From Thoreauomyces humboldtii (lineage: Eukaryota; Chytridiomycota; Chytridiomycetes; Spizellomycetales; Powellomycetaceae): a stretch of DNA of 20,082 bases. Below the pieces are notes generated by a model. That model had not been told where the DNA came from. It worked only from the letters and a program-made list of their open reading frames with translations, and ran no database searches. The position numbers and the translations under genes are program-made. Location of the stretch: assembly GCA_027596035.1 (NCBI GenBank), contig JADGJA010000364.1:1322-21403 (forward strand), written 5' to 3'. The first letter of the stretch is position 1, and every line of letters starts with the position of its first letter. This document shows, one piece after another, positions 8,282 to 17,972 of the stretch.

Positions 8282-11245
8282 ATGCACAATGCCTTTGGGG
8301 TCTCACCGGTATCGACTCCAAATGGTTCTGGCCACCTGGAGGAAACGCGCGCGACGTAGGTAGCCCTTCTGCTCCTGGACCTCGGAATGGTGCTCAAGGT
8401 TTTGGTACTGCCTCGTAGTTGTCTGTGTTGTCACAACCTCCTCAAGTTCCCGAGTACAGTGACATGCTTTCGTAAGTGCTGACAGTTCCTGAGCATTTTC
8501 CTCGGCGGCGGGGACTGAACCTCACCGATTGCAATTTCCAGGGTGCACCGTCTGCGATTGTAAGCGCTGTTAAGGTTGCTCGTTTGTGACCATCACGTTT
8601 AATGGAGCCTCATAACGCAGGTGTTAGCGATCTGGTTCCATTACCTCCTCCATCTGTAGGTAATACCTGCGAAATGTCAAAGCGTCGTTCGCGTCCTGGT
8701 GGAACGCTTGTTTCTGTTCTTACTTTATTGCCAGCAACAGATGACGCAGCCCATATCCCCCTCTCAGTTTCCCTGATTACGACACTATCCGAGGAGCCTT
8801 CGGCATCAAATACTGGCGACTTGCAGCTCGAGCAGGCTCTATACCGGGTGTTTTCTTGCCACGCCTTTTTGAACGAGGCTTTCTCAAATGTGGGACACGG
8901 CTGTTCGCGGAAGTCACAGCTCAGAATGCTGATTCTTCTGTGACAGAATCGTCGGTCGTCTCTTCACGACACAGGCGTAGCGCTTGCAGATGTACGCGCG
9001 AGCTATCATCTAATCTGCGCCAAGGTGACATTCGTAGCAATGGCAAGATGATGGTGCTTTGTGCTGACCTGAGTAAAGCAGCCGGTGGGAGTACAAATAG
9101 CTATGATGACCGCCATCGAAAAATTGTTAAAAAGACCAGGAAGGTGGGAACCTACTGATTCAGCTTTTCGAATCGTAAGACCTAATGGGAGATTTCTGAC
9201 TTTCGCAGAGAACTTTCCCGGCTTGTTGACATTAAATTCCTTCTCATACTCTTGGAGGTGTCGTGAGCTGTCGTGAGGGTTTTCGGCTTGCAAACGTCTG
9301 AACGATTGATACCAACCCCCTCGTATGTCAGAACCCACTATTCCTCGCACCCGGTGCGGTAATGGATCCCGTATACCACCACGACCTACTTTCACGACTC
9401 CTCGGTCTTGTCTCCTGCCTTTCGAATGAGCTACACCATCATCTAGTTCACTGGTTCATCCAGCTGCCATTACCAATATTTCAGCAGCGAGTGGATCTCG
9501 TCAATCACTTCATCACGTTTCGGCTAGCCCAAGTCGATCGAATCAGAGAGATTTACCCAAATGACTGGGCGATTCGATGTGCCTCAAGAGTCATGGCGCT
9601 GCTTTGTAAGTTCGTGATGAATGGGAAAGGTTTATCGCCACCCGCTTACGATATCTCTATCAGCGGCTGCCAACGGTCAACGGTCGGAGCAGGTTGGAAT
9701 GTCCTATTTCTACAACACCCTAGTAGACTACGTTAATCTCCATCGCGATTTTCGAATATGGCAAGGGGATCGCACAGGGTGCGTAAACACCGAACAATCA
9801 CGTGCGTGTTTTAGGCATTGATGGTTCTTCTTTGAGCAGAGCGTTTTCGTTCTGCCAGTATCCGTTTCTCATATCCCTGGGCGCCAAGATGCAGATTATG
9901 GAAGCTGACTCGAAACGACAAATGGCTGAGCGTTTCAAAGAAGCCTTTTTTCGTACGGCAGTTCACGGATTACATACGGACCCATTCCTTTCCTTGCATA
10001 TTCGGCGATCGGCCTTGATCGAAGACTCATTGAATCAGCTGCAATCACGACATTTCGACCTCAAGAAGAAACTTCGCATAGAGTTCATGAGTTAGTGACT
10101 TTTCCGAGAGGGGGAACAAACGTCGATTCTGAAGACATTGGGCTAAAATAACTGTCATTCTGTAGACGAGGCTGGTGTAGACGCTGGGGGACTCACAAAA
10201 GAGTGGTTTCTCCTTCTCGTGCGAGACCTGTTTGATCCACAGTATGGAATGTTCACCTTTGACGAGGATAGCAATCTTTGCTGGTTCAATCCAGCCTCCT
10301 TCGAAAATACGGAAGAGTTCAGACTAGTTGGAACCATTATTGGCCTTGCGATACACAATTCCAATATTCTCGATGTGAGCGCGCGGGAACGACATGATTG
10401 GCTGCGTCCGTCAGATTGCTGACCTTCTCTCTCGGCAATCGGGCCAGGTTCATTTTCCACCTGCCTGCTATAAGAAACTCCTCGACCAACCGTGCGACCT
10501 CTTGGACCTCAAAGTACTCCGTCCCGCTTTGGCACGCGGCCTGGAGTCGCTGCTCTCTTATCCGGGGGACGACGTCGAGCAGGTATTCTGCCGAGACTTT
10601 GTGGCAGAGTACGAGGCATTTGGGGACATCGTCCGAGTGCCGCTGGTCCCGGACGGAGAAAGGATTCCCGTCACCAACGCCAACCGACATGAGTTTGTGG
10701 CAAAGTTCGTCGACTGGACACTTAACGGGTCCGTCGAGACACAGTTCCAGGCCTTCAAAAAGGGGTTTGGCTATGTGTGCGGTGGCAATGCCCTGTCGCT
10801 GTTCAAACCGGCCGAGATTGAGTTGATGGTGTGTGGGGCCACCGAGCTGGATATCCGGGATCTGGAAGGTGTCACCGAGTATGAAGGGTACGATCCACCA
10901 TCCACCTGTGATCTATGGCCGCGGCCCCTGATACCTGTGCTGTTACGTTACAGATTCGAGTCAAGCGATCCCATCATCCGCCAATTCTGGGATACAGTCA
11001 ACGCATACACCCCCGAAATGAAGCGGAAGCTCCTGCTCTTCGTGACCGGTACAGACAGAATCCCAGCGACGGGCATACAGGCCATGCTGTTCAAAATCAC
11101 GTGTCTCGGCGAGGACTCGGAGAACCTACCGATAACGCATACGTGCTTCAACCAGCTCTGCATGTACCGGTACGCCACCCGCGATAAGCTTCAGAGCAAA
11201 CTTGCGATGGCCATCAGCTGGAGCGCAGGCTTCCATGTAAAGTAG
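8282..11245 (+). CDS. HUL4: HUL4-like HECT E3 ubiquitin ligase, 749 aa, twelve exons
   Basis: Exons are 8282-8355, 8419-8471, 8542-8559, 8621-8889, 8947-9024, 9082-9143, 9209-9257, 9332-9605, 9664-9778, 9840-10090, 10166-10374 and 10448-11245; all phases agree. Residues 26-47 form a C-x2-C...C-x2-C finger (CLCC, then CFRCTVC) of the LSD1-like type. The middle holds family blocks such as RELSRLVDIKFLLILLENP and GLVSCLSNELHHHLVHWF. The HECT domain runs from about residue 390 to 749, with EAGVDAGGLTKEWF at its start and the catalytic Cys717 in THTCFNQL. HECT ligases take ubiquitin from an E2 onto this Cys and pass it to a substrate. At 749 aa it is somewhat shorter than yeast Hul4. The start is supported by an in-frame TAA at 8264 and by the finger coming right after exon 1. 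A yeast-type role in protein quality control is known for the family, not shown here. Confidence 0.9.
8542..8559 (+). other. HUL4: 18-nt microexon of HUL4 encoding half a zinc finger
   Basis: This six-codon exon is flanked by introns 8472-8541 (GTAAGT...CCAG) and 8560-8620 (GTAAGC...GCAG). It encodes CTVCD plus partial codons at each side, and so supplies the second Cys pair (Cys44 and Cys47) of the N-terminal finger. Skipping keeps the frame but removes that pair. Confidence 0.7.
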
Positions 11246-11544
11246 CCATTCTCCACATCTTCTTCCCAGCACATCTCTTGCGCCACCCTGTACATTAGTT
11301 AGACTCCAGGACTTAAATATCATGTTGCGCTGTATCTTTTTTCGATTTTTTGTCGTTGAATTATTTTTCTATTGGCAAGAGCGGGTCACATGAATAGTGA
11401 AAGGTTCGGAGTGGAATAAAGACATCTATGAAGATGGTGGAGCCACACGAGCATCAGATAGGGCCATCCACTCGTGAGTCTACGACTTCCCGTGGAAGGT
11501 ACGGCAACATACCTGAGGCGCGGCAAAAGGGGCAGACTTCTCGT
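11246..11544. other. Convergent 3' flank between HUL4 and COX9
   Basis: These 299 nt hold the 3' untranslated regions of two convergent genes. A T-rich stretch follows the HUL4 stop (11336-11370), and an AATAAA lies at 11415-11420. No gene is seen here. Confidence 0.6.
11415..11420 (+). terminator. Candidate polyadenylation signal for HUL4
   Basis: AATAAA occurs 170 nt after the HUL4 stop codon, in a T-rich 3' flank on the coding strand. Fungal signals are loose, so the match is suggestive only. Confidence 0.45.
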
Positions 11545-11973
11545 CTATTCGACGGTCTGGTTGGGAGTGGGCTCTCCGCGGACCTCGTCGAGACGACCCT
11601 GCTGACCGACCGCCCAGGTACCGTGCTCTGCGAGAAGCTCCTTTCGCACCTTCTGGTCGTAGTCCTTGTAGTCCTGCATCTTGGGCAGGTGGGAGTAGTA
11701 CCTGTTGTGATGGTTTAGACGTCAGTCCAGCAAAAGAAAAGAACGGTCACCGAGGACTGAAATGGCAGACAGGCCGCAGAGAGACAGGCGCTCGACCGCT
11801 CCACTTCTGAAGGCAGGTTCGTGGTGGGATGGAGGGAACTGTGAACGAGCCGGTTCTCACCAGTAGTAGTAGCCGAGACCGGTACCGAAGGTGATGCTTC
11901 CGACAAGATCGAAGATGACCCGACGAGTAAAGCGTCCCGTGATAGGTGCGACGGCGGAGGCTGCGAACGCCAT
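11545..11973 (-). CDS. COX9: Cytochrome c oxidase small subunit (Cox9 / subunit VIIa type), 89 aa
   Basis: Two exons, 11973-11861 and 11701-11545, are joined through a 159-nt intron (GTGAGA...ACAG) and give 89 residues. The segment APITGRFTRRVIFDL closely resembles the conserved start of fungal Cox9 (APITG followed by a basic residue pair and a hydrophobic helix). A single membrane span follows (about residues 19-40, ending GLGYYYWYYSHLP), then a charged tail DYKDYDQKVRKELLAEHG. Cox9 is a one-span, nuclear-encoded subunit of respiratory complex IV in the mitochondrial inner membrane. The C-terminal tail (to TPNQTVE) is somewhat longer than in yeast. No separate presequence is evident, as is usual for this subunit. 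The start ATG lies 262 nt from the divergent PARP gene. Confidence 0.85.
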
Positions 11974-12235
11974 TGTGTGTGTTGAAGACGGAGAGAAGTG
12001 AAGGCTTAAGGAATTTCCAACTGCAGGTGCGTTCGTCCAACACGACGACGAACGAACTGGAAAGGCCGTGGGAAAGCTGCAACCCTGATCAAACCTGGCT
12101 GGTACCCGGTTAGGGTTCTCGGCCCACACCCGCTTGTCTTCACCAGAACGGCTGCCAAAACACAACGGGAACGGACCGAACAGAGGAGCAAGGGCGGGCA
12201 GATCAAGGTCGTTCACCGCCTTGTCTACCCTTTCA
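11974..12235. promoter_or_regulatory. Divergent promoter region of COX9 and the PARP gene
   Basis: This 262-nt spacer separates two divergent ATG codons. The frame of the PARP gene stays open upstream to about 12134 but without an ATG, so I place the PARP start at 12236. No known binding site is recognised. Confidence 0.4.
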
Positions 12236-13497
12236 ATGGTTTCGCCGACCGTTGAAAAAGCGGGCATTGACCTCGCGGATCACCTACTCAACCTCATCAG
12301 CGGTACCGCCGGCATCAGCAAGGTGAAAGGCGATAGCATCGGGGAGCTGCACCACGCTTCCCAAGCTAGAGACGAGGACCTCGTCGCCATCGAGATCGAC
12401 GGACAGACCGGCTTGCTTCCGGACGGTACACCTGCCAGCTCCGAAGACCAAGCCAACTTGGTGGTGTGGAAGGATCTGTTTGAGCGATGTGGCAGGTCTC
12501 TGATCAAGTGTAGGTCAGGGCCGAGAGAAAGTCAAACACGGTAAGGTTCCGACGCATGCTAACCGTCTAGATTCGCCAACGATATAGTTCACTCCTTCCG
12601 CAACTCAAAGTTGGAAGCGCGGTTTGAGGCTGCAAGGGTCAAGTTGAAGGAGCTCGGTCGGCCGTTCGACGACGAAAGACTGCTCTTCCACGGAACACGG
12701 GAGGCCAACTTCGATTCGTGCGTGGCGGCGAGTCGTTGTTGCAAACAGGTAAAAGTGCGCACAATCACTGACGCTCTTCGAACCTTTCAGGATCCTAAAG
12801 AATGGGCTGCATGTGGGCGGGACCTGCGGCACCGATATTGGGATCGGCTGTCAGTCCGGCGTCGGAATTTATCTTGTCAATGAAGCGCAAGGCGCTTTAG
12901 GGTATACCAACGGGTCTACCCGGATTTTCGGATGTCGGGTGCTTCCTGGCAAATCGACCGACAACGTTGAGCGGGTTCGCAAGATTCCGGACATCGTGTT
13001 GGGGAATGAAAAGTATGACAGCTGGGTGGGCCCGTACGGAAAGATGGACCTATACGTTGTGCGATGCCCGGACCTGGTTCTGCCGTGTTATGTAAGTGTC
13101 CGGATGTCACGACTGCGAGTTGTTGGTTCCTGACGGGGTTCCGTAGATGTTGGAGTTTGAGACCCCGGTCGAGAAGCCAAGGGTCAATTACGCACCGGCA
13201 ACTGCCCGTGCAAAAGGAAAAGTTCCGCCGAAAACATCTGAGACTACGGCTCAGGCAGTTGCGAAAAATACCGCCCCGCGCAAGAAAGCGGCAGCAGGTC
13301 CGATTAATAAAGCCGCGCCCAGCGGGAGGACCCGTAAACTTACGACACCGCGCAAGACTCGCGCACCGTTGGCGCCGGTCGTCGCGGTCGCAGAGTCAAC
13401 GGCTGCCAGCAGCAGCACCGAGGGCGTCGCTTCTAGGACGCGCGCCAGGACGATTGGCCCCAAAGAAGTGGGGACAACAAGGCCCTTTTCCTCGTAG
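12236..13497 (+). CDS. PARP-domain ADP-ribosyltransferase, 356 aa, four exons
   Basis: Exons are 12236-12507, 12571-12717, 12791-13091 and 13147-13497. Residues 92-245 match the PARP catalytic fold: LLFHGTREANFDSILKNGL (His131), GVGIYLVNEAQGALGYT (Tyr167) and MDLYVVRCPDLVLPCYMLEF. Aligned with NEYIVYDIAQVNLKYLL of PARP1, the catalytic Glu is replaced by Leu227, giving an H-Y-L triad. In the family, loss of this Glu goes with mono-ADP-ribosylation or inactivity. There is no WGR, zinc finger or helical regulatory domain. The tail from about 250 is rich in Lys, Ala, Pro and Thr (for example RKKAAAGPINK) and could bind nucleic acid. The first donor is chosen as GTGTAG at 12508, because it gives a 63-nt intron in phase; GTAAGG at 12541 would leave only a 30-nt intron. 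The substrate is unknown. Confidence 0.82.
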
Positions 13498-13555
13498 TCG
13501 ACATTGCGTCTGAATTGTAGTTGTATGTAGAATAAGAAGAATCTATGCTATGTCT

Positions 13556-14407
13556 TTATTTTCTTGTAAACCACACGACATTTGTGTCGTAAACGGTCGG
13601 GGTGACTCGCCGGGTGTGACCGTCCGCCCCTGTGCGATCCTCCCAGGGAACGTCCGCCGCAGCCATTGCCGCTCGTGCCTTGACCTCCAGCTCCTTCTGT
13701 GCGTTCTCGTCTAGGCACGAGATGTAGCTCTTGCTCAGGATTCGCAACCAGGTCTCATCAGCGGTGAAGTCGAGCGTGTGGGAAAACGTCTTCTCGGTAG
13801 CTGGTTCGAAAAGGACATCGAACTCTTTGCTCTCGTACAAAGCTTTCCGCCAGAGTCCCAATCGATACTGGGGTGTCCCTGCCTCGAAGGACTCGTAGAG
13901 ACCTCGCAGGTGTCCCGAGAGCCCCGTCTTGGCCTCCAAGTTCCAGATCAGCGCTACAATTCCTCCTTTCTTCAGAACGCGGGCCATCTCCTCCAAGCTT
14001 TCAGCGTTCGCGAACCAGTGGAAAGCCTGTGCCACGGTAATGACGTCCACGGACGCGTCGGGGAGGGGGACGGTTGTACTGGTTCCTTCGAGCAGCTTGA
14101 CGTTTGGGAGCTGCTGGGCGAACTCGGCTCGCATCCCCTCATTGGGTTCGACGGCTGTGAGGTTCCCGAGCCTGTAGGGGAGAAGGAGCCTCGTGAACTT
14201 TCCCGTCCCGCTGGCCAGGTCCACGAGCGAGACCTGGCCGGGGTCGGTGGCGATCTTCGGATACACGGACTGTGTGAGGTACTGAAGCGCGGACGATGGG
14301 TACGTGGGACGAGCTGCCTCGTAGGCTTTGGTCTGCAGGTTGAAGCCTTTGGCGGATATCTGGTGGACGACGCCCTTGCCGGCCGCCGGAATGCGAGATG
14401 CAGTCAT
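13556..14407 (-). CDS. Class I SAM-dependent methyltransferase (Methyltransf_11-like), 283 aa
   Basis: One uninterrupted exon encodes 283 residues. YEAARPTYP (29-37) is a motif often seen at the start of this fungal/bacterial subgroup. Motif I, LVDLASGTGKFTRLL (61-75), forms the SAM-binding Gly loop, with the acidic Glu87 at the end of strand 2 (LTAVEPNEGM). DVITVAQAFHWF (121-132) and MARVLKKGGIVALIWN are the following conserved strands. The group includes Crg1- and Tmt1-like small-molecule methyltransferases; the substrate cannot be read from the sequence. Its stop lies 58 nt from the convergent PARP stop. Long open frames on the opposite strand (13778-14701) and in another minus frame (14139-15008) are by-products of GC-rich coding DNA. 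Confidence 0.88.
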   Translation of the reverse strand: MTASRIPAAGKGVVHQISAKGFNLQTKAYEAARPTYPSSALQYLTQSVYPKIATDPGQVSLVDLASGTGKFTRLLLPYRLGNLTAVEPNEGMRAEFAQQLPNVKLLEGTSTTVPLPDASVDVITVAQAFHWFANAESLEEMARVLKKGGIVALIWNLEAKTGLSGHLRGLYESFEAGTPQYRLGLWRKALYESKEFDVLFEPATEKTFSHTLDFTADETWLRILSKSYISCLDENAQKELEVKARAAMAAADVPWEDRTGADGHTRRVTPTVYDTNVVWFTRK

Positions 14408-14886
14408 GCCGAGTGTGTATGCCCGGAAGGCGCCAGCAGAGGCATCGCTCGGGATGCTTTATCTGATTTCGGTGCAGCGAGCACGGGCAGGACCGACCAC
14501 CCGAAGGCCCCAGAGGCAAACCCTTGGCCCGCGCCTTCGACGACAGGTCAGCATTCGAAAGTTGTGCAAGTCGGGCGATGTCCGATGTCCGAGGCCAGGC
14601 AGGACGCACAGGTTCGTGCCGGGGATCCTGGGATTGGGGAACCAGACATGACGGTCCCACGGTATCCAACTGGTACAAGGGATCCGACACCCTGGTGCTG
14701 ACTGTCAGTTGCCTGGCCGTTCCCGCTCTTCCTTCCCAGTACCGTTTTCCAGCATTGGACTTTGCGAGCATCCCTCGTTGATGCAACCTTGTCACATCCC
14801 AACTTGTACCTGACAACGGGCTCATCTCGTCCCGAAAATCATCCATCGAGGACCGTCGGCTGTCTTTCTCAAGTCTTTCCCTTGCG
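14408..14886. promoter_or_regulatory. Divergent promoter region of the methyltransferase and CorA genes
   Basis: This 479-nt stretch lies between two divergent starts. Several open frames cross it, but none has a recognisable protein pattern and none shows convincing splice sites. I see no RNA gene or repeat here. Confidence 0.4.
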
Positions 14887-17055
14887 ATGTCAACACCGGG
14901 CGCTGATACACCGACGGGACATACGGCGAACAGTACCGTCGACCACTCTACCATCAATGTATCTCCCCGACAACTGTCGCGAGGCATGTCATCTACGAAC
15001 AACGTCAACCTTCAGCAAGCTGTGAATCCCGCCACAGCACGAGTGAGCTCTCCGGGCTCGGCGACGAGTCCGGGCCGGCGGCCGTCACAGTACACCTTCA
15101 CCGACCCCAACGCTGCATCCGCTGCGTCGTTCTCAGCTGATCTAGAGTATTTCTCTTCGCCTGGAAACGCTCCGCCATCCGTAGTCAACAATCACCAACG
15201 GCGAAAGTCATCACCGCGCCGCGGCAGCTCGGCCGCTCCCTTCCTCCTTCCCGAGAATCACCGCGTGAGCACCGACGATGAAGACGAAGAACCGGACCGC
15301 GAAGGACGACCAGATCTGCAGTCCGGCGCCGCACTTCTTCCTCCGGTACTAATCAATGAGGAGGGAGACAGCTTTTTCCGGGCAAACTCAACCACTAGCG
15401 CTACCACTCTCCGCGCACGTCGCACCGAGGAGCCGATGTCGACTAACCAGCAATCTCCATTGAGGCAGCAGCTTCGTCGACCATCCGAGGCTGGTTGGGT
15501 GGAACGGGGTTCGGAGGCCGCGGACCCGCTCCTTTCTTTGGACGATGATGCCCCGACAGTTACGGGACCAGGACGAGCAAGAACTTTGCGGCGGCGATCC
15601 CAATCCAACGACTCGGAGAGCGACGTGTGCGTCACAGCCCCGTCCAATAGGGCATTTGCTTTGGACGTGGAGGCTTTGTTGGAGGTCATTGGGAGCGATG
15701 CGAAAGGGATGGCAAAGCCGGCAGTGAAGAGCTATCAGGACCCCCCACCGGCTCCTAGGATGGTGTTTTACTCGGAGCGCACTGGACCCGTAAAAGCCGA
15801 TACGCTTGAGACTTTGGCATTTCCGGAGGGCAGCGGAGGACCGGGCGTGGTATTGAGGGATGGCCCGTTCTGGATCGACGTCACTGATCCATCTCACTCG
15901 GAGATGGTTGCTTTCAGTCGGGTAAGCAGCCGACCCTTCTCCTTGTCGGAGTAACCTTTTTTCGCATGTTGACATTATTTATTTTGTTGAATGTTGCTCC
16001 AGCTGTTCGGCATCCATCCTCTTACCACCGAAGACATCCAAACGGAGGAGACTCGGGAAAAGTGTGAGATGTTCCTAAATTACTATTTCATATGCATCCG
16101 CACGTTCGACGAGGACGAATTCAGCGGAACGTATATGCAACCCATCAATGTTTCCATCGTGGTCATGAAGGAGTGCGTACTCTCGGTAAGTTGCTGCTGT
16201 AGTCTTTCCCGAGAAATTGCAGTTTTGCTGATCGCTCTGTTCTTTAGTTCCACTGCAAGCCCGTCGAACATACAAACAACGTGCTCAAGCGAATCGACCA
16301 ATTGAAATCGTATGGCCTCCATATCACGCCAGGTACTGTCATCGCCTGAACCACGCCGACGACCGCACAACTCTAACATCATGGCCTCTGTTTAGACTGG
16401 ATAAACTACGCCTTGATCGATGATATCACCGACTCGTTCATGCCGCTTTTGAAGTTCATCGAGCTGGAGGTCGACTCGATTGACGACCTGGTCCTCATCC
16501 TAAAGGAATCCGAGCAGTCGGACATGCTACGAAGGATTGGTCACGCCCGGAAGAAGGTCATGCAGCTGCTTCGTCTTCTGTCGACGAAGGCCGACGTCCT
16601 AAAAACTGTCATCAAACGATGCGGAGAGCGACTTCCAGCGGAATCCGAGACGAGCTTATACCTGGGAGATATTCAGGACCACGCCATCACCATGGTGCAG
16701 AACTTGAGTCATTACGAGAAGACGCTAGCAAGAGCACACAGCAACTACCTCGCGCAGATCAGCATAGAAATCACCGTTGCAAGCAACAGGACGAACGATG
16801 TCGTCATGAAGATGACCGCCATGGCCAGTATTTTGTTGCCGTTGAACGTTGTCACTGGTGTGTACCCCAGTTCGCAACTTTCGAGACCGGATCCCCAATG
16901 AACACAAACTTTTACCTTTAGGTCTCTTTGGTATGAACGTGACGGTACCCGGCGAGAACACGGGCAGTCTGGGCTGGTTCTTCGGAATCGTGGTGTGCAT
17001 GCTGGCCGTCGCCACCATGGTCTGGTACTGGGCTCGGACCCACAAGCTCGTCTGA
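14887..17055 (+). CDS. CorA-type Mg2+ transporter (Mnr2/Alr-like), 632 aa, five exons
   Basis: Exons are 14887-15921, 16003-16185, 16248-16332, 16396-16857 and 16922-17055; phases agree. Residues 1-275 are a long disordered Ser/Pro/Arg/Asp-rich tail, as in fungal Mnr2 and Alr proteins. Residues about 290-560 form the CorA soluble domain: PFWIDVTDPSHSEM, LFGIHPLTTEDIQTEETREK, YFICIRTFDED, and a long helix ending at the membrane. Two spans follow: the pore helix (MASILLPLNVVTGLFGMNV, with GMNV at 592-595) and a second (LGWFFGIVVCMLAVATMVWYW). The short loop VPGENTGS between them is the selectivity loop region. CorA channels are pentamers that carry Mg2+ down the membrane potential. Plasma membrane (Alr) or vacuole (Mnr2) placement is not decided. 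A partial copy of exon 4 and intron 4 lies at 19924-20064. Confidence 0.92.
16767..16920. repeat. Direct repeat, left copy (inside CorA exon 4 and intron 4)
   Basis: This 154-nt stretch covers the last 91 nt of CorA exon 4 and all but the final base of intron 4. It is matched by 19924-20064. Against the right copy it has three base differences in the exon part and one missing C near the edge. In the intron part there is one substitution, a 10-nt and a 2-nt indel. The match ends just before the G of the intron's 3' AG. Confidence 0.93.
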
Positions 17056-17972
17056 ACCTCTGTGTCCGTTCTGAATCAAAACCTTGACCTTTCTGGCCTC
17101 GCGCGCGTTTCATGATAGCCTCTCGGCTTGTTTACCTATTTCACATACCCAATTTCACTTTTCACATTCCCAATTTTGACAACGTCTCGCCGACAAGCAA
17201 ACTAAAGGACTAAGGACTTTTCGGCGACAGCAACATCCGCCAAGGACTCTCCGCAGAGCAGCCACCCCAGCCGTCGCTAGTACCCCCTTTTCCCGACACA
17301 GCAAGCGAGCACCGTACACGCGGCTGAGGTCTCGGAATCCCCGCGCGCTTCGCCCAGAAAGGAATTCTTCAACGCTATGCGACGCGAGTCCCCGCGGTGC
17401 AACAGTGTTGGATCATGATCAAGCGAGCGGTCTTTGACTATGACCACGTTGCCGCCGCACCGTTCACGTTTCCATTCCGTACGCAGAGAGCCAGGGAGTT
17501 GCATGAGAATGGAGTGAGCAGCCTGCATGAAATCCGCAATAGGCGAGCGGAAATGACCCAACGAAAGTAGCGATGGGAAGGATCGACCAATACCTTTAGA
17601 CGAGGAAAATGTCGTGAAAAGGAAAGAGGGGAGAGCGGCCAGTGGGGCCCGTCTACACGCCGGGTTGTGATGGAAGCGTATTTCAACCTTTCGAAAAACA
17701 AGGAGGTGGCAGGTGATGTCGTCGGAAGGGGCTCGAGTCGCCCGACGCCTGTCTGACGCCTGTTCCGCCTCCCATCCTTCCTTTCCTTCCCTCTTCCTCT
17801 TCCTCCTCATTCCCATCAGACGATCTATTTGTAGCGTACAGTATATAGGACACCCGTATCTCTCTGTCTCTCCATTCCTTCCTCTCTCCCTCCCTCTCTC
17901 CCTCCCGCTCTCTCCCTCCCTCCATCCCCCAACGTTCGCTTACCACCTCTGACCCCGTGTCTCTTTCTCGCC
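17056..17972. other. 917-nt gap before the ATPase gene
   Basis: No confident gene is seen. It holds the CorA 3' flank, a 51-codon open frame at 17415-17570 (+, starting MIKRAVFDYDHVAA), a TATATA at 17842-17847, and a long pyrimidine tract. The small open frame has no recognised family and could be chance. A minus-strand frame at 17277-17816 is low-complexity and read as spurious. No tRNA or inverted repeat is noticed. Confidence 0.5.
17760..17935 (+). promoter_or_regulatory. CT-rich promoter tract and TATA-like box of the ATPase gene
   Basis: The plus strand is rich in C and T over about 175 nt, including repeats of the form CTCTCCCTCC near 17881-17925. A TATATA occurs at 17842-17847, about 130 nt before the ATG. 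Pyrimidine tracts just upstream of the start are common in fungal promoters, so this suggests that the gene is transcribed as a eukaryotic gene. Confidence 0.45.

Noticed and set aside
13778..14701. 307-aa plus-strand open frame
   Set aside because: It is antisense to the methyltransferase, which has clear SAM-binding motifs. No family signal in this frame.
14139..15008. 289-aa minus-strand open frame
   Set aside because: It covers the start of the methyltransferase in another frame and the intergenic region. The composition is Arg/Pro/Ser-rich with no family pattern. It is explained by high GC content.
17277..17816. 179-aa minus-strand open frame upstream of the ATPase
   Set aside because: Its N-terminal part is translated from the simple CT/GA-rich tract, and the rest has no recognisable pattern.
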